From NCBI GenBank assembly GCA_963576725.1, contig OY755241.1, forward strand, positions 24,402,449 through 24,466,448: a stretch of DNA of 64,000 nt, written 5' to 3'. The stretch is from Azorinus chamasolen (lineage: Eukaryota; Mollusca; Bivalvia; Cardiida; Solecurtidae). The translations under genes were made by a program, and so were the position numbers. The notes beneath the pieces are model-generated. The model was not told the DNA's origin and ran no database searches. It was given only the letters and a program-made list of their open reading frames with translations. Each line of letters begins with the position of its first letter. The stretch's first letter is position 1. Positions 1 through 9,799 of this stretch are shown in pieces.

Positions 1-32
1 TTTCTCGAACAATTTGATCGTTCTCATCTGTT

Positions 33-1089
33 TTTAGACCTAAATATCAACGTTTATTTGAATCTAAGGAAAAGGTAATTCCATCCTTCGGAATACGTAT
101 GAAAAACTGTTTTCAAAATAGTGATATAGATTTGTCTTTAGTTGAAAAGACTAAAGTTGAATCTATACCACCTTGGACTATTAAACCACCAAAAGTTATT
201 TTTGAACTAACACGGCATAAAAAGTCTGAAAACAAGCTCACTTGAATTCAGTTCTTTTTTAAATGAAATAATTTCAAAGTTTGAAGATTATGAACAAATT
301 TATACTGATGGTTCAAAAGATGATGAGAGAGTCGCAGCTGCCTTTGTGGCTGATGACACAGAGACGAAGTTTCGGCTTCCAGATAATGCCTCCATTTTTT
401 CAGCAGAGATCAAAGCTATTGACTTAGCTCTTGATTATATTGCTGGAAAATCATATAGTAAACATATAATCTTTTCGGATTCTCTTTCTGTTTTACAATC
501 TCTGAGTAAATGTTCTTCAAAAAATGTTCTTATTAAAAAACTTGTTTTAAAATACCATGAAATGCCTAATTCAAAAGATGTAATATTTTGTTGGATACCT
601 AGTCATTGTGGAATACAGGGCAACGAGAGGGCAGACCTTGCAGCGAAGTCTGCCCTTGAAACGCCTGAATCTGATATGAGAATACCGTATTCGGATTTCA
701 AACCACAAATTACTAGACATATTCTATATAAATGGCAGGAGTCTTGGAATGAGGAAATTCATAACAAGCTCCATGCTGTTAAACCTATTTTAGGTGAACA
801 TTTTTGTTCATGCTTGCCAATTCGGCGTGATGAGGTCGTATTGGCCAGAATAAGAATTGGACATTCTTTTTTAACTCATTCATTTTTACTGAAAGGTGAA
901 GTTCAACCTGAATGTTTATTTTGTTTTGAGCCTTATACAATTCAGCACATTCTCATTGAATGTCCTGATTTAATCTTAATCAGAGATAGGTTCTTTCAAG
1001 CAGATTCCCTGAGGGAACTGTTTGAGCTGGTAGAAATACCACAAATATTTGATTTTTTAAAAGCCATTAATATATATTCTAAAATTTAA
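33..1089 (+). pseudogene. LINE ORF2 C-terminus: RNase H and Cys/His tail
   Basis: Codes for the linker, the RNase H domain and the C-terminal Cys/His motif of LINE ORF2. RNase H would remove the RNA strand during target-primed reverse transcription. Visible residues: YTDGSK (first Asp), SAEIKAID (Glu), FSDSLSV (Asp), WIPSHCG and NERAD (His and Asp), then CLFC...H....C. One extra A near 230 shifts the frame, so only about 240-1089 reads through; an open reading frame called from 346 would start at a GTG and is not a true start. RT and endonuclease are absent, so the copy is dead. Confidence 0.88.
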
Positions 1090-1285
1090 AAGGTATATTT
1101 TTAGAATGTCGATTATGTTTTGTCCTTATTTTATTTACAATCCTGTTGATCGGGACTGACATTTACATAATCTAGTGAGATTGTCTTCATTTGATTTCAT
1201 CATATAGTTTTATTTACATTATTTATTCGGCTCTATATGACCATCAGTGTCGATGGGCCGTAAAACACCATTCATTCATTCATTG
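33..1285 (+). mobile_element. 5'-truncated I/Nimb-like LINE, copy 1
   Basis: The sequence from about 33 matches the 14.8-19.2 kb LINE from its RT/RNase H linker onward, through the stop at 1089, the 3'UTR, the conserved tail core (CTATATGACCATCAGTGTCG) and an (ATTC)n end. Everything 5' of the linker is missing, the usual result of incomplete reverse transcription. The first 32 bases do not match the LINE. No target-site duplication was found. Confidence 0.9.
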
Positions 1286-1341
1286 TATTTACATTATTAT
1301 ACCCCCCTTTTGAAAAAATGGGGGTATATTGCTTTGCACAT

Positions 1342-1407
1342 GTCGGTCGGTCGGTCGGTCGGTCGGTCGGTCTGTCGGTCGGTCGGTCGGTCGGTCGGTC
1401 GGTCGGT
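1342..1407. repeat. (GTCG)n microsatellite
   Basis: About sixteen copies of the tetranucleotide GTCG with one GTCT variant, directly after the TATACCCCC hairpin. The elements at 29.0 kb and 59.6 kb also carry a GTCY-type tetranucleotide run at this position, so it belongs to the element architecture. Open frames of Arg/Ser/Val or Pro/Thr/Asp across it are artefacts. Confidence 0.95.
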
Positions 1408-1460
1408 AGATCGATGGTTTCCGAATGATAACTAATAAACGACTTGGCCTAGAATCTTTA

Positions 1461-2690
1461 AACTTGCTGTGGTGGTTGGTCATGACAAGTAGATGACCCC
1501 TATTGTTTTTGAGGTCACTAGGTCAAAGGTCAAGGTCACCATGACCTAAAATGGTAAAATAGTTTCCGATCAATAACTGCTTTAGGGTTTGGCTTGGTTT
1601 CTTCAAACTTGCTGTGGTGGTTGGTCATGACCACTAGATGACCCCTATTGATTTTGAGGTCACTAGGTCAAAGGTCAAGGTCACCATGACCTTAACTGTT
1701 TAAATGGTTTCTGATCAATAACTGCTCAACGGTTTAGCTTAGAATTTTCAAACTTGCTGTGGTGGTTACTCATGACCACTGGATGACCCCAATTGTTTTT
1801 GAGGTCACTAGGTCAAAGGTCAAGGTCACCATGACCTGAACTGGTAAAATGGTTTCTGATCAATAACTGCTCAAGGGTTTGGCTTAGAATCTTCAAACTT
1901 GCTGCGGTAGTTGGTCATGACAAGTGGATGACCCCTATTGTTTTTGAGGTCACTAGGTCAAAGGTCAAGGTCACCATGACCTTAAATTTATTAAATGGTT
2001 TCTGATCAATAACTGCTCAAGGGTTTGGCTTATGATCTTCAAATTTGCTTCGGTGGTTGGTCATGACAACTAGATGAGCCCTGTCGTTTTTTAGGTCACT
2101 AGGTCAAATGTCAAGGTCACCATGACCTTAACTGGTGAAATAGTTTCCGATCAATAACTGCTCAAGGGTTTTGCTTAGGATCTTCAAACTTGCTGTGGTA
2201 GTTGGTCATGACCAATAGATAACCCCTATTGTTTTTGAGGTCACTAGGTCAAAGGTCAAGGTCACCATGACCTTAACTGGTGAAATGGTTTCCAATCAAT
2301 AACTGCTCAAGGGTTTGGCTTAGGATCTTCAAACTTGCTGTGGTGGTTGGTCATGCCAACTAGATGACCCCTATTGATTTTGAGGTCACTAGGTCAAAGG
2401 TCAAGGTCATCATGACCTTAACTGATGAAATAGTTTCCAATTAATAACTGCTCAATGGTTTGGTTCGGGATCTTCAAACTTGCTGTGGTAGTTGGTCATG
2501 ACCACTAGATGACCCCTATAGTTGTTGAGGTCACTAGGTCAAAGGTCAAGGTCACCATGACCTTAACTTGTGAAATGTTTTCAAATCAATAAATGATCAG
2601 TGGTTTGGCTTAGGATTTTCAAAGTTGCTGTGGTGATTAGTCATGACCGCTAGATGACCTCTATAGTTGAGGTCACTAGATCAAAGGTCA
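1461..2690. repeat. Nine ~145 bp tandem units with nuclear-receptor-type half sites
   Basis: The phrase AACTTGCTGTGGT begins near 1461, 1605, 1751, 1895, 2041, 2187, 2332, 2477 and 2622, a period of 144-146 bp. Units 1-8 each hold a 37 bp block (1511-1547, 1656-1692, 1801-1837, 1946-1982, 2092-2128, 2237-2273, 2382-2418, 2527-2563) with AGGTCA half sites: AGGTCAAAGGTCA (direct repeat, 1 bp spacing; altered in unit 5), TCAAGGTCA (extended half site) and AGGTCANNNTGACCT (inverted repeat, 3 bp spacing). Most units also carry GGTCATGAC. Unit 9 is degraded. Confidence 0.9.
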
Positions 2691-2729
2691 GGGGGTCTGG
2701 GGGTATACATGTTTTACAAACATCTCTTG

Positions 2730-2803
2730 TTTATTCGGCTCTATATGACCATCAGTGTCGATGGGCCGTAAAACACCATTCATTCATTCATTCATTCATT
2801 CAT
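2730..2803 (+). mobile_element. LINE tail-only insertion (~74 bp)
   Basis: Consists only of the last ~45 bp of the LINE 3'UTR (from TTATTCGGCTC through the tail core) plus (ATTC)n. It joins the right end of the preceding tandem-unit element. No convincing target-site duplication is visible (only CATCT on both sides). Confidence 0.85.
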
Positions 2804-3319
2804 CTGGAGGCAAACGATGAATTTGTTACATCGATCATATCTCATGCTTATCCAGATTGTGTATCAAATACATGTACATATAATCAATCTTGCATTTCTT
2901 TATATGTTTCATGACCGTGTGCTGATAACATACGTACATGTATATACAATTTCAGTAAAACCGAGGCCTTTTTATCTTTTGTCTTCGAAACATAGTCATG
3001 CTTCTTGAAAATGGCATGTACTAGACAAATAACATACATTTAAATGTTTACAATGTAGTAACGTAAACAGACAAAGGTGTGTTGTTAAACTATTATCTGC
3101 CATATTAGTTTTTATGTGATGTCAATAAGGATAACGTATATTTGAAGACAAAGAAAAAAGTTTCGGGTGTTGAATATATATGAATAGATGATGAAAGATT
3201 ATGTTATGGAATAGGAATAAAAGTATAAAGAAAGCAAAGTGTTTTGTTATAAATATTTTAATTCACAAAGTGTAGAAGAACTATTGTACATATATGCATT
3301 ATGATTCATACATAGACTC
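2804..3319. other. Non-coding stretch without recognised feature
   Basis: AT-rich sequence. Short open frames here (for example 2654-2914 and 2817-3008) run out of the LINE tail and show no domain or family match. No RNA gene or clear repeat recognised. Confidence 0.6.
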
Positions 3320-4021
3320 TCAGAGTTTAACGCAAGGAGTGATTGACATATCTTCAATCACAAATCTCTTGTCTGGCAATGTCTGGTATGATTGTCCATC
3401 CACAGTAAAACAGCGATAATCATCGCAGTTGCAAGCAGCATCCCTGCAATTGCAACGATTTTCCTGCCCTGCTGATGGGTCCGGCTCAGGGTAATCTCCT
3501 TGTGTTGGTGTTTCTTCTTCCGTTCTTGAGGATCAATCCTCATATGACCATCAGTGTCGATGGGCCGTAAAACACCATTCATTCATTCATTCATTCTTCC
3601 GTTGAGATATCACTGAACCTTCTTTTCAAGCTACTGAAAATGTTTCTCTGTTCGCCCTTTAACTTTTTATTTTCTATTTTAAAGCTTGATTTGCCGCTCT
3701 CAACATATTGAGAGCAGATCTTAGCTCTTTCTCAGTCTTTGATTTGCTTCTAACTGTGCTTTCTAGAAGCTCACATCTCTCAATTAACATTTTACTTGTA
3801 GTTTCTCTAGAAGCTTCTAAAGTTCTCACTCTGTCTTTAAGTCGCTGGTTTTCAGCGCTAACTTGACCCTTTTCATGATCAAGCACACTGTATTGTTGAT
3901 AGAGGTTTTTATTTTTACTATCCAACCTCTGCATCTCATTTTGCATGAGAGCAGAATTGTTGACAGCTGAAAGTTTCGATTCTTCGTGAATCGACATAGT
4001 AAAGTCCAAACATTTATTCAT
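3320..4021 (-). pseudogene. Broken intronless gene: coiled coil plus Cys-rich C-terminus
   Basis: From ATG at 4021 the minus strand encodes about 115 residues of coiled coil (heptad-rich, Lys/Glu/Gln/Leu, with LDSKNKNLYQQ and LKDRVRTLEASRE). It stops at a TAG that one missing A in an A-run explains. The next frame continues through IENKKLKGEQRN and an acidic Pro-rich stretch to a Cys-rich end (NRCNCRDAACNCDDYRCF) and a TGA at 3320-3322. Removing the LINE-tail insert at 3525-3593 with its 10 bp duplication leaves 623 bp, one base short of 208 codons. Family not recognised. It could be a single exon or a processed copy. A TM-like open frame at 3358-3582 is the wrong frame. Confidence 0.6.
3525..3593 (+). 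mobile_element. LINE tail-only insertion in coiled-coil gene
   Basis: A 69 bp insert flanked by the 10 bp target duplication TTCTTCCGTT (3515-3524 and 3594-3603). It contains ~17 bp of non-LINE filler, then the LINE tail core and (ATTC)n. Excising it with one duplication restores the flanking reading frame on the minus strand. Confidence 0.85.
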
Positions 4022-4025
4022 ATAT

Positions 4026-4100
4026 TTATTTTCGTCATTGGCGCTATATGACCTACTTAGTGTCGCGGTGCCGTTAAACCCAACTCACTCACTCACTCAC
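4026..4100 (+). mobile_element. Tail of a second LINE/SINE family, (ACTC)n type
   Basis: About 75 bp containing GGCGCTATATGACC, GTGTCGCGGTGCCG, TTAAACCCAA and (CTCA)n, flanked by an 8 bp duplication TCATATAT (4018-4025 and 4101-4108). The core resembles the (ATTC)n LINE tail but has a different terminal microsatellite, so it is a separate but related family. It lies just upstream of the ATG of the broken coiled-coil gene. Confidence 0.75.
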
Positions 4101-4108
4101 TCATATAT

Positions 4109-4990
4109 CTGTCAACCATGATTTATTTCTTAATAACAGACTTGTTAATTGCAATAGATGGCAGTAACGTGTTACAACTTCTTGTCAGCAACGGGAGTTT
4201 ATATAGGGGATTCGAATCTATGAGACATTGACTGCACCCATGCAATATCGGACAGGGTGGGTTGATACCTTTGTCTTTGCAAGTGATTCAGTGTCGCATG
4301 ATGTTCTGGAACATTCTAAAACGGAAGTCATCCACATCTGGGCTTTTGTTTCCTCAAGAAATTGCAAAACCTTACAATTTGAGAAATTTCATCTTTTTGA
4401 GTGGGCCCACGTCTTAATTTGTTTGCATGAGAAATTAAATTTGACAAATTTCGCCATCACCAAATGTTGAGTAAGCGGGTCATATGAGTACCTTTAGCCA
4501 CCCTGTGTACTATAACTCTTTGCACGCTGGGTAATTTTTCGTCTGCAACAATTGTCATCTGCTCCCATTTTCAAAATAACCTGCTCATCATTTCTTTGCA
4601 CAATATGGCCAGTGTTCAAACAATTTGGATTCTGACGATATGCAGTGTCTCAACTGGATCCAAACTCTTTGCAAAGGTAATCACAGCTTCGCCGCTAACG
4701 CCTAAATCTTGAACCCATTCAAGTTAAACCACTCAACAAGTGGAAACGATTATTTAAAATACCCCACTCACACATTTGTCCTTTTGCCCTAGTTTCTATT
4801 CAGAAAGAAAAATGTAGACATTAAGTTTCGTCACAGGGATTGACTCACAAGATTACAAAGATTTTTTGTGGGTGATACACGTCGACCCTGTGGGTGTAAA
4901 CTGTGACATCTGCACTATTCGGATATTTCCTAGAGTGATCTGGAGAAAAGGGATGATTAGTCTCATGTAGGTGCGTACCCTGCCCACCTT
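4109..4990. other. Non-coding stretch without recognised feature
   Basis: No domain-bearing frame, RNA gene or clear repeat. The short plus-strand open frame at 4228-4470 has no recognisable motif. Confidence 0.55.
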
Positions 4991-4995
4991 ATTGG

Positions 4996-5208
4996 AGGGG
5001 CAGTCTTACTGATCTGTTGGTCTCCGCATCAGTAAGTTGACCCTCACCATCATATTAAAAGGGGGTCGTCTTACTAATCCGTTTGCCTCCAAATCAGTAA
5101 GCTGACCCTCACCGTCTTACTAGTAAGTTTGCCCCCAATCAGTAAGCTGACCCTCACCGTCTTACTAGCAAGTTCCCCCCCCCCCCCAATCAGTAAGCTG
5201 GCCCCAAC
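4996..5208. repeat. Minisatellite of 45-63 bp units with C-runs
   Basis: Four degenerate units containing GTCTTACTAGTAAGTTTGCC followed by AATCAGTAAGCTGACCCTCA. A homopolymer run of C (about 14) near 5175-5187 closes the last unit. The apparent Pro/Ser-rich frame across it (5129-5341) is low complexity and not credited as a gene. Confidence 0.8.
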
Positions 5209-5844
5209 CAATTTTACCCTACTGTCATCAGTCTCGTTATCACCAATTATAATTGGATTGTGTGGTTCCTCACCACACTTCAGTTTACAGTCTAGTGCTT
5301 CATTGCATGACTGTATAATGACAATATCAGTCCAATCGTAACTAATCGCCGTATTCCGTCAGAGTTCGGAATATAGGCTGGTATGTAGCGTATGAATACT
5401 TCAGAAAAACACCCATTTACCACTGTAGGTGTAAGTGATCGCTTGCAGAAATAGCTCCTTGTCATAACAAACAAAATGGTGGATTTCGAAAGTGAAATTG
5501 ACTTTTGTTCCATTTGAGATGAAAAGGAAACAAAAGGAAGTTTGAGGCATTTATACAAAGGACTTGATATTGTTGACATATTCCTTACCGGTCTCTTCTG
5601 TCATGCCTCAGAGAAAGTTTTTTTCTGTTGAGGAGGCAATGGGTGTTGTCATTTTTGACAGCTTGAATGCAGGATTCCGAATGCAGTATTAAAGAACTTA
5701 CTAGAAAAGAAACCATGGTATGCCAGTCACCTTAAAAGACATGAAGAAAAAGAAATATGCCACCTTTTTTGATGAAGTACAGTATATCAGTATTTGGTGA
5801 GTTGTCTGGTGTTGTGCTACAGTGGCAGTTCAGCTTAATTTATT

Positions 5845-6056
5845 CCTTTTGTTTGCCTTGCGTCTTTGTGCTTGTGGTTTGTTCATGTTGTGGAACGTTT
5901 GTCCCTGGTTCTTGTGTGTCTTTTGGTGTTTTCTTTGTTCATTTCGTGTGTGTGCGTTTGGGTGTGTGGTTGTGTGTGTCATGCTGTCTATCGGTGTTTT
6001 GGTGGTGGTTGCGTCTTGCATGTGGCTTTGCCTGCTTGACGTTACTACTTTTCCAT
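5845..6056. repeat. T/G-rich dispersed repeat (SINE-like), copy 1
   Basis: About 212 bp starting CCTTTTGTTTGCCTTGCG and ending TACTACTTTTCCAT, nearly identical to 53947-54170 apart from a GT-run difference. Boundaries follow from where the two copies lose similarity. Two open frames in it (Cys/Val/Phe-rich and its Thr/Asn-rich complement) are composition artefacts. Class unknown; a SINE or short non-autonomous element is plausible. Confidence 0.75.
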
Positions 6057-6171
6057 AGTAAAATCAATAGAAGAGTTCTACATATAAGTGTTTTCTGTAT
6101 TGTCAATCTGGTTGATTAGTATATATTTTAATGCCTTATAAGTTTGCAAACAGCCTAGATCCATATCATAC

Positions 6172-6216
6172 AGTGTCTATAAGAGCCCTGTGATCAGGGT
6201 CTGCTCAGTTTGGTTA
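6172..6216. repeat. Half of the palindromic MITE-1 core
   Basis: TATAAGAGCCCTGTGATCAG followed by GGTCTGCTCAGTTTGG is one arm of the MITE-1 hairpin seen complete at 41494-41561. Confidence 0.55.
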
Positions 6217-6535
6217 CTTGTAAGTGTCAATAAAGATCTGATTCTGTACAGTTGCTGTTATGATAAAAATTGAATTGTTCATAGTGCCATTATAAACATT
6301 AAGTTAATATCCAGTATAAATGTCATTATTTCTGACATAAATATTCATGGCGTAAAGGATTAAGTAATATTTCATATGAAATAGATCTATATGTTAATCA
6401 TGAATAAAAATTATTTTTTGATTTCAGGATAGAAATTCCAGACAATCAGCGACATGACATTCCAGTTTTCTAACAGTGCCCACTTTGCTGTAACTGCCAC
6501 AAAAATGGAGAATAGTATTGCTTTTTAGCTCACCA

Positions 6536-7533
6536 GAGCACTTTTGTGCTCAGGGTGAGCTTTTGTGATCACTTGATGTCCGTCGTGCGTCGTCGGGCGT
6601 CAACAATTTGAACCTTTAAAAATCTTCTCCTCTGAATCTACAGGGTTCTCAGCTTTCGTCTTTGGTACATAGCATCATCTTAAGGTCCTCTACAAAAGTT
6701 ATATAAATTTTGCCCCTGGGGTCAAAATTGGCCCCGCCCCAGGGGTTCCTTGTTTTCTATTGAAATATATAGTAAATCTTTGAAAATCTTCTCCTCTGAA
6801 TCTACAGGGTTCTCAGCTTTCATATTTGGCACATAGCATCATGTTCAGGTCCTCTACAAAAGTTATATAAATTATGCCCCTGGGGTCAAAATTGGCCCTG
6901 CCCCAGGGGTAGCCAGATTTCATTAGAAACAGATAATGACAACTTTGAAAATCTTCTCCTCTGAATCTACAGGGTTCATTCATTCATTCATTCTCCTAAA
7001 TCTACGGGGTTCTTAGCTTTCATATTTGGCTCATAGGATCATATTCAGGTCCTCTACAAAAGTTATATAAATTATGCCCCAGGGGTCGAAATTGGCCCCG
7101 CCCCAGGGGTAGCCATGTCTCAATAGAAACATATAGTGACAACTTTGAAAATCTTCTCCTCAGAAACTGGAAGGTTCTTAGCTTTCATATTTGACACATA
7201 ACATCATGTTCAGGTCCTCTACAAGAGTTATATAAATTATGCCCCCGGTGTCAAAATTGGCCACGCCCCAGGGGTAGCCAGTTCACAATAGAATCATATA
7301 GTGTCAAATTTGAAAATATTTTCCTCAGAAACTGGATGGTTCTCAGCTTTCATATTTGGCACATAGCATCATGTTTAGGTCCTCTACAAAAGTTGTATAA
7401 ATTATGCCCCTTGGATCAAAATTGGCCCGCCCCAGGGGTGGCTAGTTTTCTCTAGAAACATATAGCGAAAACTTTGAACATCTCCTCCTCTGTGCCTGGT
7501 GAGCGATGTCAGGGCCATTCTGGCCCTCTTGTT
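6536..7533 (+). mobile_element. Hairpin-ended tandem-unit element, family A, copy 1
   Basis: Begins TAGCTCACCAGAGCAC and folds back (GAGCAC...GTGCTC, then GGTGAGC). A stretch of CGTC motifs follows, then degenerate ~165-180 bp units (phrases AAAATCTTCTCCTCTGAA, CCTCTACAAAAGTTATATAA, GGCCCCGCCCCAGGGG). It ends GGTGAGCG...AGGGCC-ATTC-TGGCCCTCTTGTT, again a hairpin. No ORF is needed for this structure. Subterminal hairpins plus internal tandem repeats fit Helentron-associated non-autonomous elements; this is inference. An (ATTC)n insertion lies at 6977-6993. Confidence 0.8.
6977..6993 (+). repeat. (ATTC)n insertion inside family A element
   Basis: Four ATTC units interrupt a family A monomer. 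The 22-24 bp left of it (6953-6976, CTCCTCTGAATCTACAGGGT) reappear in mutated form on the right (6991-7012), as expected for a target duplication around a microsatellite-only LINE end. Confidence 0.55.
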
Positions 7534-7892
7534 TGACAAAGACTTGAAAGAGCTTTCAATTTCAAAATACAGTAAAAGTAACAGCTGTTACATTTGTTTT
7601 CAACATCATAACAAGTCTTCCAAATATTCATCTAAGTATGAAAAGCTTGATAAGTTGGTGCAGTCTTTGTGATATATTGTATGTGATATATTGTATGAAT
7701 TGTTAAATGATCTCCAGATGGGACTTTCACTTGACATGTATGCAGAAAGTTAGGATACATGTATTTTCTGCATACATATCATTATGTACCAGTTCATTGC
7801 AAAGAATGAATGAATGAATGGTGTTTTACGGCCCATCGACACTGATGGTCATATAGAGCCGAATAAATAATGTAAATAAATCTTCATGATGA

Positions 7893-8818
7893 CACAGAGA
7901 CAAAATTTCGGCTTCCTGATAATGCCTCCATTTTTTCAGCAGAGATCAAAGCTATTGATTTAGCTCTTGATTATATTGCTGGAAAATCATATGGTAAACA
8001 TATAATCTTTTCGGATTCTCTTTCTGTTTTACAATCTCTGAGTAAATGTTCTACAAAAAATGTTCTTATTAAAAAACTTGTTTTAAAATACCATGAAATG
8101 TCTAATTCAAAAGATGTAATATTTTGTTGGATACCTAGTCATTGTGGAATACAGGGTAACGAGAGGGCGGATCTTGCTGCGAAGTCTGCGCTTGAATCGC
8201 CTGAATCTGATATGAGATTACCGTATTCGGATTTCAAACCACAAATTACTAGACATATTCTATATAAATGGCAGGAGTCTTGGAATGATGAAATTCATAA
8301 CAAGCTCCATGCTGTTAAACCTATTTTAGGTGAACATCTTTGTTCATGCTTACCAATTCGGCGTGATGAGGTCGTATTGGCCAGAATAAGAATTGGACAT
8401 TCTTTTTTAACTCATTCATTTTTACTGAAAGGTGAAGTTCAACCTGAATGTTTGTTTTGTTTTGAGCCTTATACAATTCAGCACATTCTCATTGAATGTC
8501 CTGATTTAATCTTAATCAGAGATACGTTCTTTCAAGCAGATTCCCTGAGGGAACTGTTTGAGCTGGTAGAAATACCAAAAATATTTGATTTTTTAAAAGC
8601 CATTAATATATATTCTAAAATTTAAAAGGTATATTTTTAGAATGTCGTTTATGTTTTGTCCTTATTTTATTTACAATCCTGTTGATCGGGACTGACATTT
8701 ACATAATCTAGTGAGATTGTCTTTATTTGATTTCATCATATAGTTTTATTTACATTATTTATTCGGCTCTATATGACCATCATTGTCGATGGGCCGTAAA
8801 ACACCATTCATTCATTCA
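7893..8818 (+). mobile_element. 5'-truncated LINE nested in the minus-strand LINE
   Basis: Starts inside RNase H (ACACAGAGACAAAATTTCGG) and runs through the stop at 8625, the 3'UTR and (ATTC)n. The flanking 10 bp duplication TTCATGATGA (7883-7892 and 8819-8828) lies in the 3'UTR of the older minus-strand copy. The frame stays open from the RNase H Glu region to the end (8098-8625 plus upstream). It is therefore younger than the host copy. Confidence 0.88.
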
Positions 8819-8855
8819 TTCATGATGAAATCAAATAAAGACAATCTCACAATCT

Positions 8856-9799
8856 CCGTGCGGCCAGGAGATAATGGTCCGAGTTTCAACGTTCCTAGTT
8901 TCAACTTTCTTTTCTCTCACCTTATCTGCATAAGACGAGACCGCAACAGTAGAAGGTTTTGAGGCTTCCACAATCTTACGGGCCTCAGGAAAGGAAACAT
9001 TTCTAAGAACCTTTATACTTTGAATTTCCTTTTCCTGCTTCCACTTTGCACACTCTTTCGAGTGAACAAAGTGATCCCCTTTGCAGTTAAAACACTGCAC
9101 AGGGTTTTCACAGGTCGAGGAATCATGATCTTCCTGACCACAACGGGCACATACTGGTTTTTTGGTGCATTTGTTCTTATGATGGCCAAACCTCTGACAG
9201 TTAAAACACCGAAGAGGATTTGGAATGAAAGGGTCAACGTCGATGCTTAAGTAGCCACATTTTAATCTTGGTGGAACGAACGGGACGTTAAACTTAAGAA
9301 TGAAAGTATTGGTCACTATTTCTCGATCGTCTCTAACAAACTTAATACGCTTAACTTCCGTAACATTCTGATTACTAATGTTAGCATTTCTTCCTCATTG
9401 GTGTGTTGTAGATCACGGTCTCGCACAACTCCTTTGCAGAAGTTCAGACTGATGAGGAGACACCTGTACTGAGATGCCAGCAAAAATTTTACTCTTTAAT
9501 AAGTTATCAGACTGTTTTTTTTTTGTACATTCCACCAATATTTTACCCGATCGTAACACTTTGACATCTTTGGGTTCACCTGCCAATCCCTGCAGTGCTT
9601 TCGCAACTGCAAAGGGTGACAACTTTGCCAGAGATTGGTCATCGTTTACAGGACAAATTACCAAGAATCTTGGCCAATAGTTAGTTGACTGATGTTGTGT
9701 ATTTTCACGGTCAGACTCTGATGACTCAGAATCCTTCCGTGATCTTTTGAAAGTATTGTTTTTATTCGAACCAGAGCGTTTTTTGGCGGGGGTTGCCAT
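8856..9799 (-). pseudogene. LINE ORF1 (Gag-like) with three zinc knuckles
   Basis: The nucleic-acid-binding ORF1 protein of the I/Nimb-type LINE. ATG at 9799 (MATPAKKRSGSNKNN) opens a basic Ser-rich N-terminus, then a fold containing YWPRFLVICPVNDDQSLAKL and VLRSGKILVECTKKKQ. The C-terminal part has CFNCQRFGHHKNKC, CARCGQEDHDSSTC and CFNCKGDHFVHSKEC knuckles and a tail ending TIISWPHG, where ORF1 is cut and joined to the 3'UTR. Two small indels between about 9320 and 9420 break the frame. A homologous C-terminal part is at 14819-15239 and a relative at 57405-57912. Confidence 0.85.

Larger units (their letters stand above)
1298..2729 (+). mobile_element. Tandem-unit ('pearl'-like) element with TATACCCCC hairpin end
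   Basis: The left end is a hairpin, TATACCCCCC - spacer - GGGGGTATA (1298-1328). It is followed by a (GTCG)n microsatellite, nine ~145 bp tandem units and a right end GGGGGTATAC...CTCTTG. Left terminus, microsatellite, core repeats and right terminus in that order match the non-autonomous 'pearl' type known in bivalves. No coding potential. A similar left hairpin occurs at 29008 and, inverted, near 59700, with different core units. The right end abuts a LINE tail. Confidence 0.7.

Noticed and set aside
1247..1483. Open frames across the (GTCG)n run on both strands
   Set aside because: Simple-sequence translation (Val-Gly-Arg-Ser and Pro-Thr-Asp-Arg repeats) with no start context or domain.
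3358..3582. 74-codon frame with a transmembrane-like segment
   Set aside because: Its start (MNGVLRPIDTDGH) is the LINE tail read backwards, and the Cys-rich frame fits the broken coiled-coil gene better after excision of the insert.
5590..5680. Short frame MPQRKFFSVEEAMGVV
   Set aside because: It looks faintly like a transposase N-terminus but ends after about 30 codons; too little to call.
5757..6119. Cys/Val/Phe-rich 'membrane protein' frames and their complement
   Set aside because: They lie in the T/G-rich dispersed repeat that also occurs at 53947-54170, where the frames differ.
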